Assembly: GCF_002482975.1 (NCBI RefSeq)
Contig: NZ_DLHA01000032.1
Span: 521,765 to 585,764 of the forward strand
Direction of reading: 5' to 3'
From: Flavobacterium sp. UBA7680
GTDB taxonomy: Bacteria > Bacteroidota > Bacteroidia > Flavobacteriales > Flavobacteriaceae
DNA: 64,000 bases
A program made the position numbers and the translations under genes. Within the stretch, counting starts at the first letter, position 1. Every line of letters begins with the position of its first letter. Below the pieces are notes generated by a model. That model made no database searches, had not been told where the DNA came from, and was given only the letters and a program-made list of their open reading frames with translations. Positions 49,927-59,718 of this stretch are shown here, piece by piece.

Positions 49927-52926
49927 TTAGTTATTCAGCGTGAAATTTAATCCTACAGAGATTGTAGTTGGTCTTGGATAATTGTTGTACTTATCGATAC
50001 CAGGCGCTGCTAATCCTGTTTGGTCAGCACCATCCTGCGCATTTAAACCAATCTCCGGATCTACTCCTTTGTATTTTGTAAATACAGCAAGGTTTTCTCC
50101 CATGATGTACATTCTTAATTTTGAATTTTTAAAGCCTAATGGCATTGTGTATCCAACAGAAAGTGTCTGCAATCTAAAGAAAGATGCATCTTCGATCCAG
50201 TAATCTGAATATTTAGGAGAAGAAGTAATGCCGCTTCCTAAGAAATCATCCGGCACATTGTAAGATGGTAATCTTGTTGGATCGTTCAGCATCATGTTTG
50301 TAGCATTCAGCGCTTTTTGTCCAAACATTCCGTAACCTGTAATACCAAGATCAAAATTTCCATAAGTAAAATTCATTCCAATACCCATAGTTAAATCTGG
50401 CTGAATATTTCCTAAATCTGTTTTATCAGCATCAACTAAAGCACTTTCTGCCACAACATTTCCTGCAGCATTGTAGTACTGAATTTTTCCGTTTTCGTCA
50501 AGACCAGCATTTCTGAATCCCCAGAATGTTCCAACCGGATATCCTTCTGCAATAACCTGAGAATATTGACCAGACATACCTGCTAAACCGTGTAATGAAC
50601 CGCTGTAAATAACATCAGTTTTATACGTTGGGTTTGATAATTTTTCGATTTTTTGGATGTTGTGCCCTAGTGTTAAATTAGCATTCCATGTAAATTTATC
50701 TCCTCTTACGATATCAGCATTCAATGTAAGTTCAACTCCTTTGTTAGACATTTCACCCACGTTTGCTAACATTGTTCCCACTAAATATGGAGGCTGAGGA
50801 ACTTCATAAGTATACAATAAATCGTCTGTGTTTTTTTGGTACCATTCAAATGAACCAGTGATTCTGTCAAAAAGACCAAAATCGATACCCACGTTTATTT
50901 GTCTTGTAGATTCCCATTTCAAATCAGGATTTGGGTTTTGTTTTGGAGAATAAGCTAAACTCCATGTTCCTGTAACCGGATCGTAGTAACTATCGTTTCC
51001 AACTCCTAAAATTGAAAGTGATTTGTATTCACCAATTCCGTCCTGATTACCTGTAACTCCATAACCAACTCTTAATTTTAAAGATCCTAACCAGTCTTTT
51101 GTACCGCTCATAAAATCTTCGTTAGAAATTTTCCATGCTGCAGATGCCGATGGGAAAGTTCCCCATTTATTATTTTCTCCAAAACGGCTTGAGCCATCAC
51201 GTCTCACTGTTGCAGTAAGCAGATATTTTCCGTCATAATTGTAATTGGCACGAGCGTAGAAAGAAACAAGGTTTGATTTTCCTTTATAAGAATAAACATC
51301 TCCTAAACGATAGTTGTAACCTGCACCTAAGTTATTGTAGCCAAAAGCATCACTCACAAATCCGCTTCTTTGTGCTCCAAAACCTTGATAAATATTTTCT
51401 AAATAAGAATAACCTGCCAGTGCGCTAACGCTATGTTTTCCAAATACTTTAGAATAATTTACATAAAGTTCGCCTTGTGCGTTTGTATATTCTGCGTAAG
51501 TTCTTTGCGCGTAACCAGCTTCAGTTCTACCTTCCATAATAGCGTAAGTTGGTTTGTAAGTTCCACCCGCTACTGCATTATGTTCTAACGAAATATTAGC
51601 AACTGCCTGAAAATCGTTTAAGAATTTAACTTCTGTTTTAAAATAACCTAAAAGTCTATGTCTTTCGTTATCAACTGTTCTGTTTGTTAAAATCTCAACC
51701 GGGTTTTCGTAGATATTTCCTCCTACTGATGTAAAGTTTCCGTTTGCATCATAAACCGGAATTGTTGGGTTTAAGTTGTAAGCACGCTCAAAAATTCTGT
51801 AATCAATTGGATGCCATTTGTCGATATTAGCAAATAAACCCATATCAAATTTTACATCTTTATTGTCTCCAAGATATTGGTATGCACTAACGTTTCCGCT
51901 GATTCTTTCTAAACCAGATTTTTTAATAACGCCTTCGTTGTTTAAGTAAGCGATTGAAGCTCTAAAACCGCTGTCCACTTTTCCAGAATTAATACTCAAA
52001 GTATGAGATTGTGAAATAGCTGTTTGTTCGATTGCTTTTTGCCAGTTTGTATTTCCACCGTAATCAACAGCATCCATATTTCCGGTTTGACGAACATAAC
52101 CTCTCCATTGGTTTGCAGATAAAAGATCTAAATTATCAGCAACATAACCTACACTTGATAAACCGCTGTATACTACAGAAACTCCTTTTGTCCCGGATTT
52201 TGTTGTAATAATGATAACTCCGTTTGCTCCTCTTGAACCATAAATGGCTGTCGCCGAAGCATCTTTAAGAACGTCAATAGATTTAATATCTGCCGGCTGA
52301 ACCACGTTGATATCAACACCAGCAATTCCGTCAACTACAATAAGCGGACTGTTGCTTGCTGTTAATGAAGTTCCTCCACGTAAACGAAGTGTTGCACCTG
52401 CAGCTGGATCTCCCGAAGGACGAATGATATTTAATCCGGCAACTTTTCCCTGCAAAACTTGTTCTGTTGAAGAAATGGTTCCTTTAACTAAATTATCTGC
52501 CGTAACGGTCGAAATAGCTCCGGTTAAATCAGATTTCTTTTGTGTTCCGTATCCAACAGAAACAACCTGAACTTCTGCCAATTGATAACCGTCGTTTTGT
52601 AAACGAACTTCTAATTTTGAAGAAGCAGCAGTTATCTGTACTTTTTGAGTGGTTGAACCGATGAAAGAAACTTCGATTGAACCTCCTACGGCTACCTCCA
52701 AGCTAAATTTTCCGTCAAAATCTGTCGTTGTTGCATTTCTTGTTCCGGTTTCGATAATCGAAGCTCCCGGCAACACAGTGCCTGTATTGTCATAAACGGT
52801 ACCCGTTACCAGCTTTTTTCCCTGAGCAAACATTCCTGCCGAAAGAAAAAGCATGAAAATCATGAATACCAGCGATTTAGTAGTCCACATTTGATGCAGG
52901 ACTATTCTTTTATTTTTACTATTCAT
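49927..52926 (-). CDS. SusC/RagA-family TonB-dependent receptor
   Basis: The 999-residue outer-membrane transporter imports oligosaccharides with TonB energy. A signal peptide ends near residue 35 (GMFAQG). A carboxypeptidase regulatory-like domain (about 38-112, GTVYDNTGTVLPGASI) follows. The TonB-box-like and plug domain (about 115-230) carries the SusC hallmark DVLKDASATAIYGSRGANGV. The rest is a 22-strand barrel ending in a Phe-rich strand. The plug segment GKVAGLNIIRPSGDPA is usual. It is 119 bases downstream of the SusE-like gene and before SusD. Confidence 0.95.
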   Translation of the reverse strand: MNSKNKRIVLHQMWTTKSLVFMIFMLFLSAGMFAQGKKLVTGTVYDNTGTVLPGASIIETGTRNATTTDFDGKFSLEVAVGGSIEVSFIGSTTQKVQITAASSKLEVRLQNDGYQLAEVQVVSVGYGTQKKSDLTGAISTVTADNLVKGTISSTEQVLQGKVAGLNIIRPSGDPAAGATLRLRGGTSLTASNSPLIVVDGIAGVDINVVQPADIKSIDVLKDASATAIYGSRGANGVIIITTKSGTKGVSVVYSGLSSVGYVADNLDLLSANQWRGYVRQTGNMDAVDYGGNTNWQKAIEQTAISQSHTLSINSGKVDSGFRASIAYLNNEGVIKKSGLERISGNVSAYQYLGDNKDVKFDMGLFANIDKWHPIDYRIFERAYNLNPTIPVYDANGNFTSVGGNIYENPVEILTNRTVDNERHRLLGYFKTEVKFLNDFQAVANISLEHNAVAGGTYKPTYAIMEGRTEAGYAQRTYAEYTNAQGELYVNYSKVFGKHSVSALAGYSYLENIYQGFGAQRSGFVSDAFGYNNLGAGYNYRLGDVYSYKGKSNLVSFYARANYNYDGKYLLTATVRRDGSSRFGENNKWGTFPSASAAWKISNEDFMSGTKDWLGSLKLRVGYGVTGNQDGIGEYKSLSILGVGNDSYYDPVTGTWSLAYSPKQNPNPDLKWESTRQINVGIDFGLFDRITGSFEWYQKNTDDLLYTYEVPQPPYLVGTMLANVGEMSNKGVELTLNADIVRGDKFTWNANLTLGHNIQKIEKLSNPTYKTDVIYSGSLHGLAGMSGQYSQVIAEGYPVGTFWGFRNAGLDENGKIQYYNAAGNVVAESALVDADKTDLGNIQPDLTMGIGMNFTYGNFDLGITGYGMFGQKALNATNMMLNDPTRLPSYNVPDDFLGSGITSSPKYSDYWIEDASFFRLQTLSVGYTMPLGFKNSKLRMYIMGENLAVFTKYKGVDPEIGLNAQDGADQTGLAAPGIDKYNNYPRPTTISVGLNFTLNN

Positions 52927-53045
52927 ATGTAGTTATTTATTGATTTTCTATCAGTCATATGTAATTCGCATATCCATTATTTGTTCAACAACTAATTTAC
53001 GGTTATGCTCATTTCATTAGAATGATGTTTTAATTTGATAGTGAA

Positions 53046-54128
53046 TTATTTGTCTAAGGTTTTAAGCGGAATCGTCGTGTCAGAAATTGTTTTGTCTTTG
53101 TTGTCTTTAACTAAAACATGAATTTCACTTAAAACAGGAGAGTCCTTAAGTTCTGTAACCAAATTGACAAATCCTTTTATCTCTGCAGTTCCTCCGCTAA
53201 ACTCACCAGAAATTGTTTTTGCACCAGCTGTAATTGTGTAAAGTAATTTGTTTACTCCCGGCTCGTTGTTTTTTCTGTAGATTCCCAAGAAATCTTTCTG
53301 GCTGATTTGTAAAGGGAAAAATCCGAATATTGGTGCCGGCGGCGGCTCATAAGCTCCTGCATATAAAACCTGATCCGGAATTGTTCCTGCCCAGTCGTCT
53401 TTTACCATAAGGAAAACTAAATTTTCCATTACGTAACCGTCAGGTGCATTGTAGTATGTTTTTGGAACTAAATCCATTTTGTAGAATCCGTTTCCTAAAT
53501 CTTTTAGTTTGGTTTTTTCAACAATGTCCGGTAACCATGATTGGTATTCTTGTTTAATATCCCAGTTGTTCAATCCGCTGTGAATGTGAACGCTAGTTGC
53601 GCCCGCAAATCCCGGAGCTAAATTGGCATTAAATAAAATACTTACACCTTTATCAATTGTTGGTTTTGTTGGATAAGCTCTGATCAGCTCATTCGCAGTG
53701 TAAAAAGAAGAAAAATCAGTGTATGGCATATTTGCCACGTCGCTTTGTTTAGATCCTGTTTTGTCTTTTAAACGAAACCAGAATCCTGCGCTTGCTGCAA
53801 TTTCAGTCGGGGTTTTAGAAAAATATACTGTTGGAGTTAAAGTAAAACTCCATACTTTATTTCCTTCATAGTGTAGTTTTGCGAAATCAGAAGAATTCTC
53901 CCAATTTCCCGCATCTGGTTCAGATGGTGACCAAATCCAGATGTATAAATCCTGATTTTCTGCAAACGTAGTTCCAGAAAGATCAAAGTACCAGGTAACT
54001 TGCTCGTCATATTTGTAAACAACCGGAAATGATGACATAGGTCCCACAGCTCCCGCGTTTTCTTGTGCCTTTGTAAATGTTGGAGCCATCAAAAGGGCAA
54101 GTAAAATTGTATATAGAAATTTTTTCAT
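53046..54128 (-). CDS. SusE/SusF-position exported glycan-binding-like protein
   Basis: From the Met at 54128 the signal peptide is MKKFLYTILLALLMAPTFTKA, giving a mature protein of about 340 residues. A start at 54149 would add seven residues ahead of the signal. Repeats of beta-sandwich type are suggested by WYFDLSGTTFAENQDLYIWI near 45-64 and SVHIHSGLNNWD near 180-191, resembling the starch-binding modules of SusE/F. No lipobox Cys is seen, unlike SusE. The place next to susC and the exposed Trp/Tyr residues support glycan binding. Substrate preference is unknown. Confidence 0.7.
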   Translation of the reverse strand: MKKFLYTILLALLMAPTFTKAQENAGAVGPMSSFPVVYKYDEQVTWYFDLSGTTFAENQDLYIWIWSPSEPDAGNWENSSDFAKLHYEGNKVWSFTLTPTVYFSKTPTEIAASAGFWFRLKDKTGSKQSDVANMPYTDFSSFYTANELIRAYPTKPTIDKGVSILFNANLAPGFAGATSVHIHSGLNNWDIKQEYQSWLPDIVEKTKLKDLGNGFYKMDLVPKTYYNAPDGYVMENLVFLMVKDDWAGTIPDQVLYAGAYEPPPAPIFGFFPLQISQKDFLGIYRKNNEPGVNKLLYTITAGAKTISGEFSGGTAEIKGFVNLVTELKDSPVLSEIHVLVKDNKDKTISDTTIPLKTLDK

Positions 54129-54135
54129 ATTACTT

Positions 54136-54657
54136 TTAATTAATAGCATTTAATTTAAATACATAAGTCACAAACGGAGTTCCTCCTGAAGAATGCACTA
54201 ACTGAAATTCCATTTCGTCATTGTTTCCAGGAACAGATGTTACTCTAAGTTCGTCTGTTTTTTGAGTTTTTGCAGCGTCGCTGTACAAGTAGATTCTTAC
54301 TGCGCTTGCATTAGTCTGTTGAAAATCTGAGCTTAATTCCCAATAGCCTTTTGGAGCAAATAAAGGAGGAACATTGCCCGTCACTTCATAACTTGTAGGT
54401 TTGTTTTTTTCGTCTACGCTAAAATTGATTTTAAAATCTTCGTAGTTAAAAAAAGTACTCAAGTTTTCCTCGCTTGGTTCGATCTTATTTGCCTTAGCAA
54501 ATTCGTCAACCATTTTTAGATTTGTTAATCCCCAATTTCCGTTTACTTTTTCATAAATCGTAATTGGATCAACGTAGCTTCCGTCTTCTGTATTATCGCA
54601 GCTAATGGCAAAAAAACAAATAAACAGAGCTAACCAGTAATAACTTTTACTTCTCAT
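54136..54657 (-). CDS. DUF5004-like lipoprotein, first gene of the PUL operon
   Basis: The 173-residue protein has a lipoprotein signal (lipobox AISC) and a lipocalin-like beta barrel pattern: VNGNWGLTNLKMVDEF near 39-54, FNYEDFKINFSVDE near 69-82, PPLFAPKGYWELSSD near 96-110, and a C-terminal EFQLVHSSGGTPFVTYVFKL. This resembles the DUF5004/lipocalin-like small lipoproteins seen in glycan loci; the name is from memory. It starts the leftward operon. Its promoter should lie in 54658-54900, but no clear TAnnTTTG box was found. Confidence 0.7.
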   Translation of the reverse strand: MRSKSYYWLALFICFFAISCDNTEDGSYVDPITIYEKVNGNWGLTNLKMVDEFAKANKIEPSEENLSTFFNYEDFKINFSVDEKNKPTSYEVTGNVPPLFAPKGYWELSSDFQQTNASAVRIYLYSDAAKTQKTDELRVTSVPGNNDEMEFQLVHSSGGTPFVTYVFKLNAIN

Positions 54658-55066
54658 AAATTTTGGTTTTTGTTAGTTTTTCATCCCTTAAAAAGGACAG
54701 TACGAAGCTAGATGTTAAATAAATCTAAAAAAAAATATCTGTAAAAAATCAAGATATAATTCAAACGTTTTCGTAAATAATTATCTGATTATCAATGTTT
54801 TAAAATTTCACTAAAAACAAAAAAATCAAGGTCTTGTTTAGATACAAAGTGCCTGTAGAATAATGGTAAATATGACAATATGGAAATTTTATGTGAATAT
54901 TTTTTCACTATACATATATATAACCGCTTTTTATTGTATAATTGCAAATTATTAGAGTACTTTTAACATTTTAAAGCCTTTTAGATACTCACACTAAGGC
55001 ATTTCGAAAAAAAATCTTAAATCAGTACTCTCCTATTTCTAAAACTGTTAATCATCAGTTTTTAAT

Positions 55067-55074
55067 TAATTTTG
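55067..55074 (+). promoter_or_regulatory. possible -7 box TAATTTTG of the SusR-like gene
   Basis: TAATTTTG fits TAnnTTTG and ends 57 bases before the ATG at 55132. The divergent space 54658-55131 is otherwise AT-rich, with no gene seen. It must hold the control sites of both the PUL operon and the regulator. Confidence 0.4.
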
Positions 55075-55131
55075 CTTTTAAACGAATTAACTCAACCATA
55101 AATTACCTTACCTTAAAACCACAACCAAACC

Positions 55132-56730
55132 ATGCAAAAAATATTTGTACTGTATTTTTTCATTGCGGGTTTTTCTCTTACTGCGAAAGAGACAAATCCA
55201 ATTCTTGAAGAATTAGACAATGTACTGCTAAAAAAAGAAGTTTACTTAAAACAGAAATATCGCAAAATTGAAACTTTAAAAAAGAATGTTTCAAAATTTA
55301 CTGTCAGCCAGAATAATGAGCAATTGTATCATACTTATATGTCATTGTTTGAAGAATACAAATCATTCAAATATGACTCGGCTTATTATTATTTAGAAGA
55401 AGCTAAAATCAAAGCCATCGTTTTAAAAGATCCTAAATATTTGGCTAAAAGCCGAATTAAGGAAGGTTTTGTTCTTCTTTCTTCCGGGCTTTTTAAAGAA
55501 GCTATCGATACGCTGAATGTTATTGACGATCAAAAACTGGATCAGAAAAACAAATTTGAATATTATAATATCAAAGCCCGCGCATATTATGATTTAGCCG
55601 ATTATAACCGTGATCAGCGTTTTAATATTCATTATGTTCAGCAGGGAAATCATTTCCTTAAAAAGGCCTTAGAATTAATCGGAACCAATTCAAATGAATA
55701 TTGGGCCGCCGAAAGTTTAAAACGTTTAAAACAGCAAGACTGGCGTGGTGCCGAATTTGCTTTCAGCTACTGGATTAACAATTACGATTTACCTCCGGAT
55801 TATTACGGAATCGCCACTTCGAGTCTCGGTTATATTTATTCGGAACGAGGTTATACTAAAAAAGCGATTTATTATCTCGCACTCGCCGCTATTGCCGATG
55901 TTAAAAATGCGACGAAAGAAACTGTCGCGCTTAGAAATCTGGCTAATGAACTCTTTAAAATGGGCTATCTGGACAAAGCCAACGAGTATATTAATATTGC
56001 AATGGATGACGCTACTTTTTACAACGCCAGACACCGTAAAATTGAAATTTCGTCCATATTGCCTATTATTGAAAAAGCGCAGTTAAACAACGTAAAAGAT
56101 AAAAATGATAAGCTGGAAAAGATCATTATTCTTTTAACGATCCTGACGCTGATAATCATTTTGTTCTCGATTATTATTTTTAAACAATTAAAAGAGAAAA
56201 ACAAAGCCAGAAAAATAATGGCTTCGTCATACGCACAGCTTCAGGAAATGAATATAAGTCTGAGTGAGGCAAATGCGATTAAAGAGGAATATATTACATA
56301 TTTTATTAAAGCAACTTCGGCTTTCATTAATAAGATTGATCATATTCAGAAAAGTACGCTTCATAAAATTATTACCAAGAAAACTGATGAAGTTATTGCG
56401 AGTTTAAAACGTTATAATGTAAAGGAAGAAAGAGAAAATTTGTTCCATCAGTTTGATGAAATTTTCCTGAAATTGTTCCCAACTTTCGTGACCGATTTTA
56501 ATCATTTGTTCCCGAATGATCATAAATGTATTGTAAAGAAAGGAGAACTTTTGAATACGGAACTCCGCATTTTTGCTTTGTACCGATTAGGGATTCAAGA
56601 CAGTAGTCAAATGGCTGAATTTCTGGAACTTTCTGTAGCTACCATTTATACGTACAAAACCAGAATTAAAAGCAAATCAGACTTTAAAGATACTTTTGAG
56701 GAGAAAATTATGGCGATTAAAACGATTTAA
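55132..56730 (+). CDS. SusR-like membrane-spanning regulator (DUF6377-type)
   Basis: This 532-residue protein has a signal-like N-terminal helix (1-18) and TPR-like helical repeats outside the cytoplasm (about 50-310, with TKKAIYYLALAAIADVKNAT). A single TM helix lies at about 329-350, followed by a coiled coil and a C-terminal winged/LuxR-like helix-turn-helix (LRIFALYRLGIQDSSQMAEF then LELSVATIYTYKTRIKSKS). This is the SusR architecture: a sensor for glycan in the periplasm that activates the neighbouring locus. It is divergent from the PUL operon, which fits local activation. Confidence 0.85.
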   Translation: MQKIFVLYFFIAGFSLTAKETNPILEELDNVLLKKEVYLKQKYRKIETLKKNVSKFTVSQNNEQLYHTYMSLFEEYKSFKYDSAYYYLEEAKIKAIVLKDPKYLAKSRIKEGFVLLSSGLFKEAIDTLNVIDDQKLDQKNKFEYYNIKARAYYDLADYNRDQRFNIHYVQQGNHFLKKALELIGTNSNEYWAAESLKRLKQQDWRGAEFAFSYWINNYDLPPDYYGIATSSLGYIYSERGYTKKAIYYLALAAIADVKNATKETVALRNLANELFKMGYLDKANEYINIAMDDATFYNARHRKIEISSILPIIEKAQLNNVKDKNDKLEKIIILLTILTLIIILFSIIIFKQLKEKNKARKIMASSYAQLQEMNISLSEANAIKEEYITYFIKATSAFINKIDHIQKSTLHKIITKKTDEVIASLKRYNVKEERENLFHQFDEIFLKLFPTFVTDFNHLFPNDHKCIVKKGELLNTELRIFALYRLGIQDSSQMAEFLELSVATIYTYKTRIKSKSDFKDTFEEKIMAIKTI

Positions 56731-56733
56731 TTT

Positions 56734-56985
56734 TTAGCCACAGATTTCACAGATTAACACAGATTAAAAAATTATTTAAATCCTTTTAATCTGTGGCAAA
56801 AAAATGCAGCATTCCTGCAAGGTTTCCAAAACCTTGTAGGTATAATTTATCAAGTTCTGGAGTCGATAGAAACCTACAAGGTTTTGGAAACCTTGCAGGA
56901 AATAAAACCGCCACGACCCGAGCGATAGCGAATTGGCGAAGCAATTCACGAATTTGTATTTAAATAATTCGTGAATTCGTGGCGA
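56734..56985. repeat. three stacked palindromic elements between convergent genes
   Basis: From left to right: a CCACAGATT...AATCTGTGG dyad (56734-56798), related to 48135-48322; a perfect 28-bp inverted repeat (56814-56841 with 56872-56899), the second copy of the element at 41905-41994; and a CGCCACGA...TCGTGGCG dyad with an inner ATTCACGAATT/AATTCGTGAAT hairpin (56909-56985). The last runs into T residues and can terminate the regulator gene. Confidence 0.82.
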
Positions 56986-57000
56986 TTTTTCTTTTTTTAT

Positions 57001-58224
57001 TTACTCTGCAGATTCTAACTGCAAAATCATATTTTGATAATATTTACTAAGCGAGAATAATTGCTCAGCAAAGATCATAATAGCCAACGGAATAAAGAAA
57101 AACATGGTTAGATCTCTTTCGTATAAAAAATACGTCGTTATCATAAAAATACGAGTATATTCGAGATAATAAATCCATTTGCGCTGTTCTAAAATAGCAC
57201 CGCAGTTTATTAAAGTGATAATGATAATCGACAATACAAAAATCTTATCGTACGCCTCTAAATGGTCAAAATAATACGTGAAAACGGTTAGCAATAAAGT
57301 ACAGATTCCTAATTGAATATAAAGATAATTTCTAAATCGGAGTCTTTGGTGCGGATTGCTTTTATCTTGCAAAAAACGTTTTTCTAATGTCGGACGAATA
57401 TCCTGATCCATGTGTGCAGGGCTTCCGAAAACGGCTTTCCATCTTGCTTTAAATCCTTTTGAGCGTCTCCACAATTCGTATATTTCAAAATAATAATGAA
57501 AATGCTGCCAAAGGAAACTATAGCTTTTTAGCGGATGTGTTAATCCGTATTTTGGTTTTTCTTCTTCTTCCTGAAAAGTTCCAAAAAGACGATCCCAAAA
57601 CGTAAACATATCGCCGTAATTTTTATCAAGATATTTTTCGTCAGATGCGTGATGAACACCGTGAACAGAAGGTGTTACAAAAATATATTCCAGCCATTTT
57701 ATTTTTCCTACGAGCTGTGTATGCGTAAAAAAAGAATATGCTCCGTGAACAATAAGCATGGTAATTACCATTGAAGGATGAAACCCAACGAAAGGAAGGA
57801 TACACCAAAACCCCGTTCGGACTATGGCCTGAAAAGTGGTAATTCTGGCTGCAGCCGTAAAATTAAATTCTTCACTATGATGATGTACAATGTGTGCTGC
57901 CCAGAAAAAATTGACTTCATGTCCTAATCTGTGATACCAATACCACACAAAATCTGTGGCGAGAATTAAGGCAATCCAGACTAAAAAATTACTCGGAACA
58001 TCAAAAATCCGATAATCATCATAAATCAAATAGTACAATTGGTAAAAGCTTGCGGCAACAAACAAATTAATCAATCGCTCTGCAATTCCAATACTAATAT
58101 TAGAAACAGAACTTTCATAATTAAAAATTTCAGGTCTTTTTTTTCGTTGCGCCAGCTTATATTCAAGAAATAAAAACAGAAAGAAAGCGGGCATTGCAAA
58201 TGCAAGAAAATTAATGTTTTTCAT
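57001..58224 (-). CDS. sterol desaturase/fatty acid hydroxylase-family membrane protein
   Basis: This integral-membrane di-iron enzyme carries the histidine clusters of the family: H98-RLG-H102, H111-IV-HHH (114-116), H168 and HGVHH at 188-192. About six to eight hydrophobic helices are spread over 407 residues. The family hydroxylates or desaturates lipids, and relatives include alkylglycerol monooxygenase. The lipid substrate is unknown. The C-terminal 120 residues hold extra TM helices beyond the core domain, as in the alkylglycerol monooxygenase branch. It is a single gene. Confidence 0.88.
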   Translation of the reverse strand: MKNINFLAFAMPAFFLFLFLEYKLAQRKKRPEIFNYESSVSNISIGIAERLINLFVAASFYQLYYLIYDDYRIFDVPSNFLVWIALILATDFVWYWYHRLGHEVNFFWAAHIVHHHSEEFNFTAAARITTFQAIVRTGFWCILPFVGFHPSMVITMLIVHGAYSFFTHTQLVGKIKWLEYIFVTPSVHGVHHASDEKYLDKNYGDMFTFWDRLFGTFQEEEEKPKYGLTHPLKSYSFLWQHFHYYFEIYELWRRSKGFKARWKAVFGSPAHMDQDIRPTLEKRFLQDKSNPHQRLRFRNYLYIQLGICTLLLTVFTYYFDHLEAYDKIFVLSIIIITLINCGAILEQRKWIYYLEYTRIFMITTYFLYERDLTMFFFIPLAIMIFAEQLFSLSKYYQNMILQLESAE

Positions 58225-58366
58225 TTTTAATAATTACTTTTTATCGATTTTAAGAAACTAAACTACAATTAATTAAACTAAACAGCTATTTTCATCAACC
58301 AATATCAGATACAAATATATTGATATTAACCGATGAAAATAGTCTTAAATCTCCCTTAGAAAAAAT

Positions 58367-59653
58367 CTAGTTTTGTTTGTATTTATCGGCTTCCAGAGCT
58401 ACTTCTTTAACAGATTGTGTGTCTGCCACTTTTTTCAAAGCGATAATGTAAGCAGCAATACGCGGTGTTACACTATATTTGGCTGCAACTCTAAATACAG
58501 TTTCAAAACCTTTTTCTAATATATCTTCTAAACGTTTATTAATTTGATGAATTCTCCAGGATTCTAACAATGAATTTTGAAGCCACTCAAAATAAGAAAC
58601 AGTTACACCTCCGGCATTTGCTAAAATATCCGGAACTACTAAAACATTATTCTCGTGCAAAATTTTATCAGCATCAGAAGAAACGGGTCCATTTGCTGCT
58701 TCAATAATTATTTTGGCACGAATATCTTTGGCATTCTTTTGTGTAATAACATCTTCTTTTGCAGCCGGAATCAAAACATCAACATCTAAAAGCAATAAAT
58801 CTTCGTGTTTGATCGCAACTGAATTTGGATAACCTTTAATAGTTTTATTATTGAGGTTGTAATACAAAATCAGCTCTGGAATATTGATTCCATCAGGATT
58901 GAAAAAAGCTTCAGAAACATCACTTACAGCAACTATCTTAACTCCTTTTTCGTATAAAAACAAAGCCGAATGCAAACCAACATTTCCAAATCCCTGAATC
59001 GCAGCAGTTGATCTTGCCGGTCTTATTTTTAATTTTTCAAGCGCAAGCAAAGTAATAATGCTCACTCCTCTTCCTGTTGCTTCTACTCTTCCTAATGCCC
59101 CCCCTGAATGCAGGTGTTTTCCGGTTACAACGGCATGAATTGTTTTACCGTGAACTAATGAAAATTCATCCATTAGCCAGCCCATTTCGTCAGGCCCCGT
59201 TCCCATATCCGGTGCCGGAACATCTTTTTCAGGACCAAAAATATCAGCTAATGCTTTTGTATACGCTCTGGTTATTCTTTCTAATTCAGTTTTAGAAAGT
59301 GTTCTCGGATCACAAATAATACCGCCTTTTGCTCCTCCAAACGGAATTCCGGTTACAGCAGATTTCCAGGTCATCCAGGCGGCAAGTGCTTTTACTTCAT
59401 CAAGATTAACAGCATTGTCGTAACGAATTCCGCCTTTTGACGGACCTAAAGCTGTATTATGAATTACACGGTATCCTTCAAAATTTTGTTCGGTTCCATT
59501 ATCTAATGTTATAGAAAAATTGACCACAATTTGTTTTTCCGGACGCTGCAGCTTTTGTCTTAATGATTCATCTAATTTAAGAATATCGGCTGCTATATTA
59601 AACCTGTCAATCATAGATTGAAAGGGGTTCTGTTTTATAATTTCTGCACTCAT
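58367..59653 (-). CDS. gdhA: Glu/Leu/Phe/Val dehydrogenase family, glutamate dehydrogenase
   Basis: The enzyme interconverts glutamate and 2-oxoglutarate plus ammonia. The substrate-site lysines are K73 (GPSKGGIRY) and K97, and catalytic K109 is in PFGGAKGGI. D149 is in APDMGTGPDEM. The NAD(P)-binding loop is GFGNVG at 221-226. The 428-residue length is that of hexameric GDH. The cofactor cannot be decided here. Uniquely in this window, its upstream region on the same strand holds two short Met/Cys-rich ORFs and an intrinsic terminator, suggesting attenuation of expression. Confidence 0.93.
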   Translation of the reverse strand: MSAEIIKQNPFQSMIDRFNIAADILKLDESLRQKLQRPEKQIVVNFSITLDNGTEQNFEGYRVIHNTALGPSKGGIRYDNAVNLDEVKALAAWMTWKSAVTGIPFGGAKGGIICDPRTLSKTELERITRAYTKALADIFGPEKDVPAPDMGTGPDEMGWLMDEFSLVHGKTIHAVVTGKHLHSGGALGRVEATGRGVSIITLLALEKLKIRPARSTAAIQGFGNVGLHSALFLYEKGVKIVAVSDVSEAFFNPDGINIPELILYYNLNNKTIKGYPNSVAIKHEDLLLLDVDVLIPAAKEDVITQKNAKDIRAKIIIEAANGPVSSDADKILHENNVLVVPDILANAGGVTVSYFEWLQNSLLESWRIHQINKRLEDILEKGFETVFRVAAKYSVTPRIAAYIIALKKVADTQSVKEVALEADKYKQN

Positions 59654-59718
59654 AGTGTTTATTTTTAATTTTTTGGTTTATCGATTTGGGCTTAATAAAA
59701 TGTTTCTTCTGAATAAAA

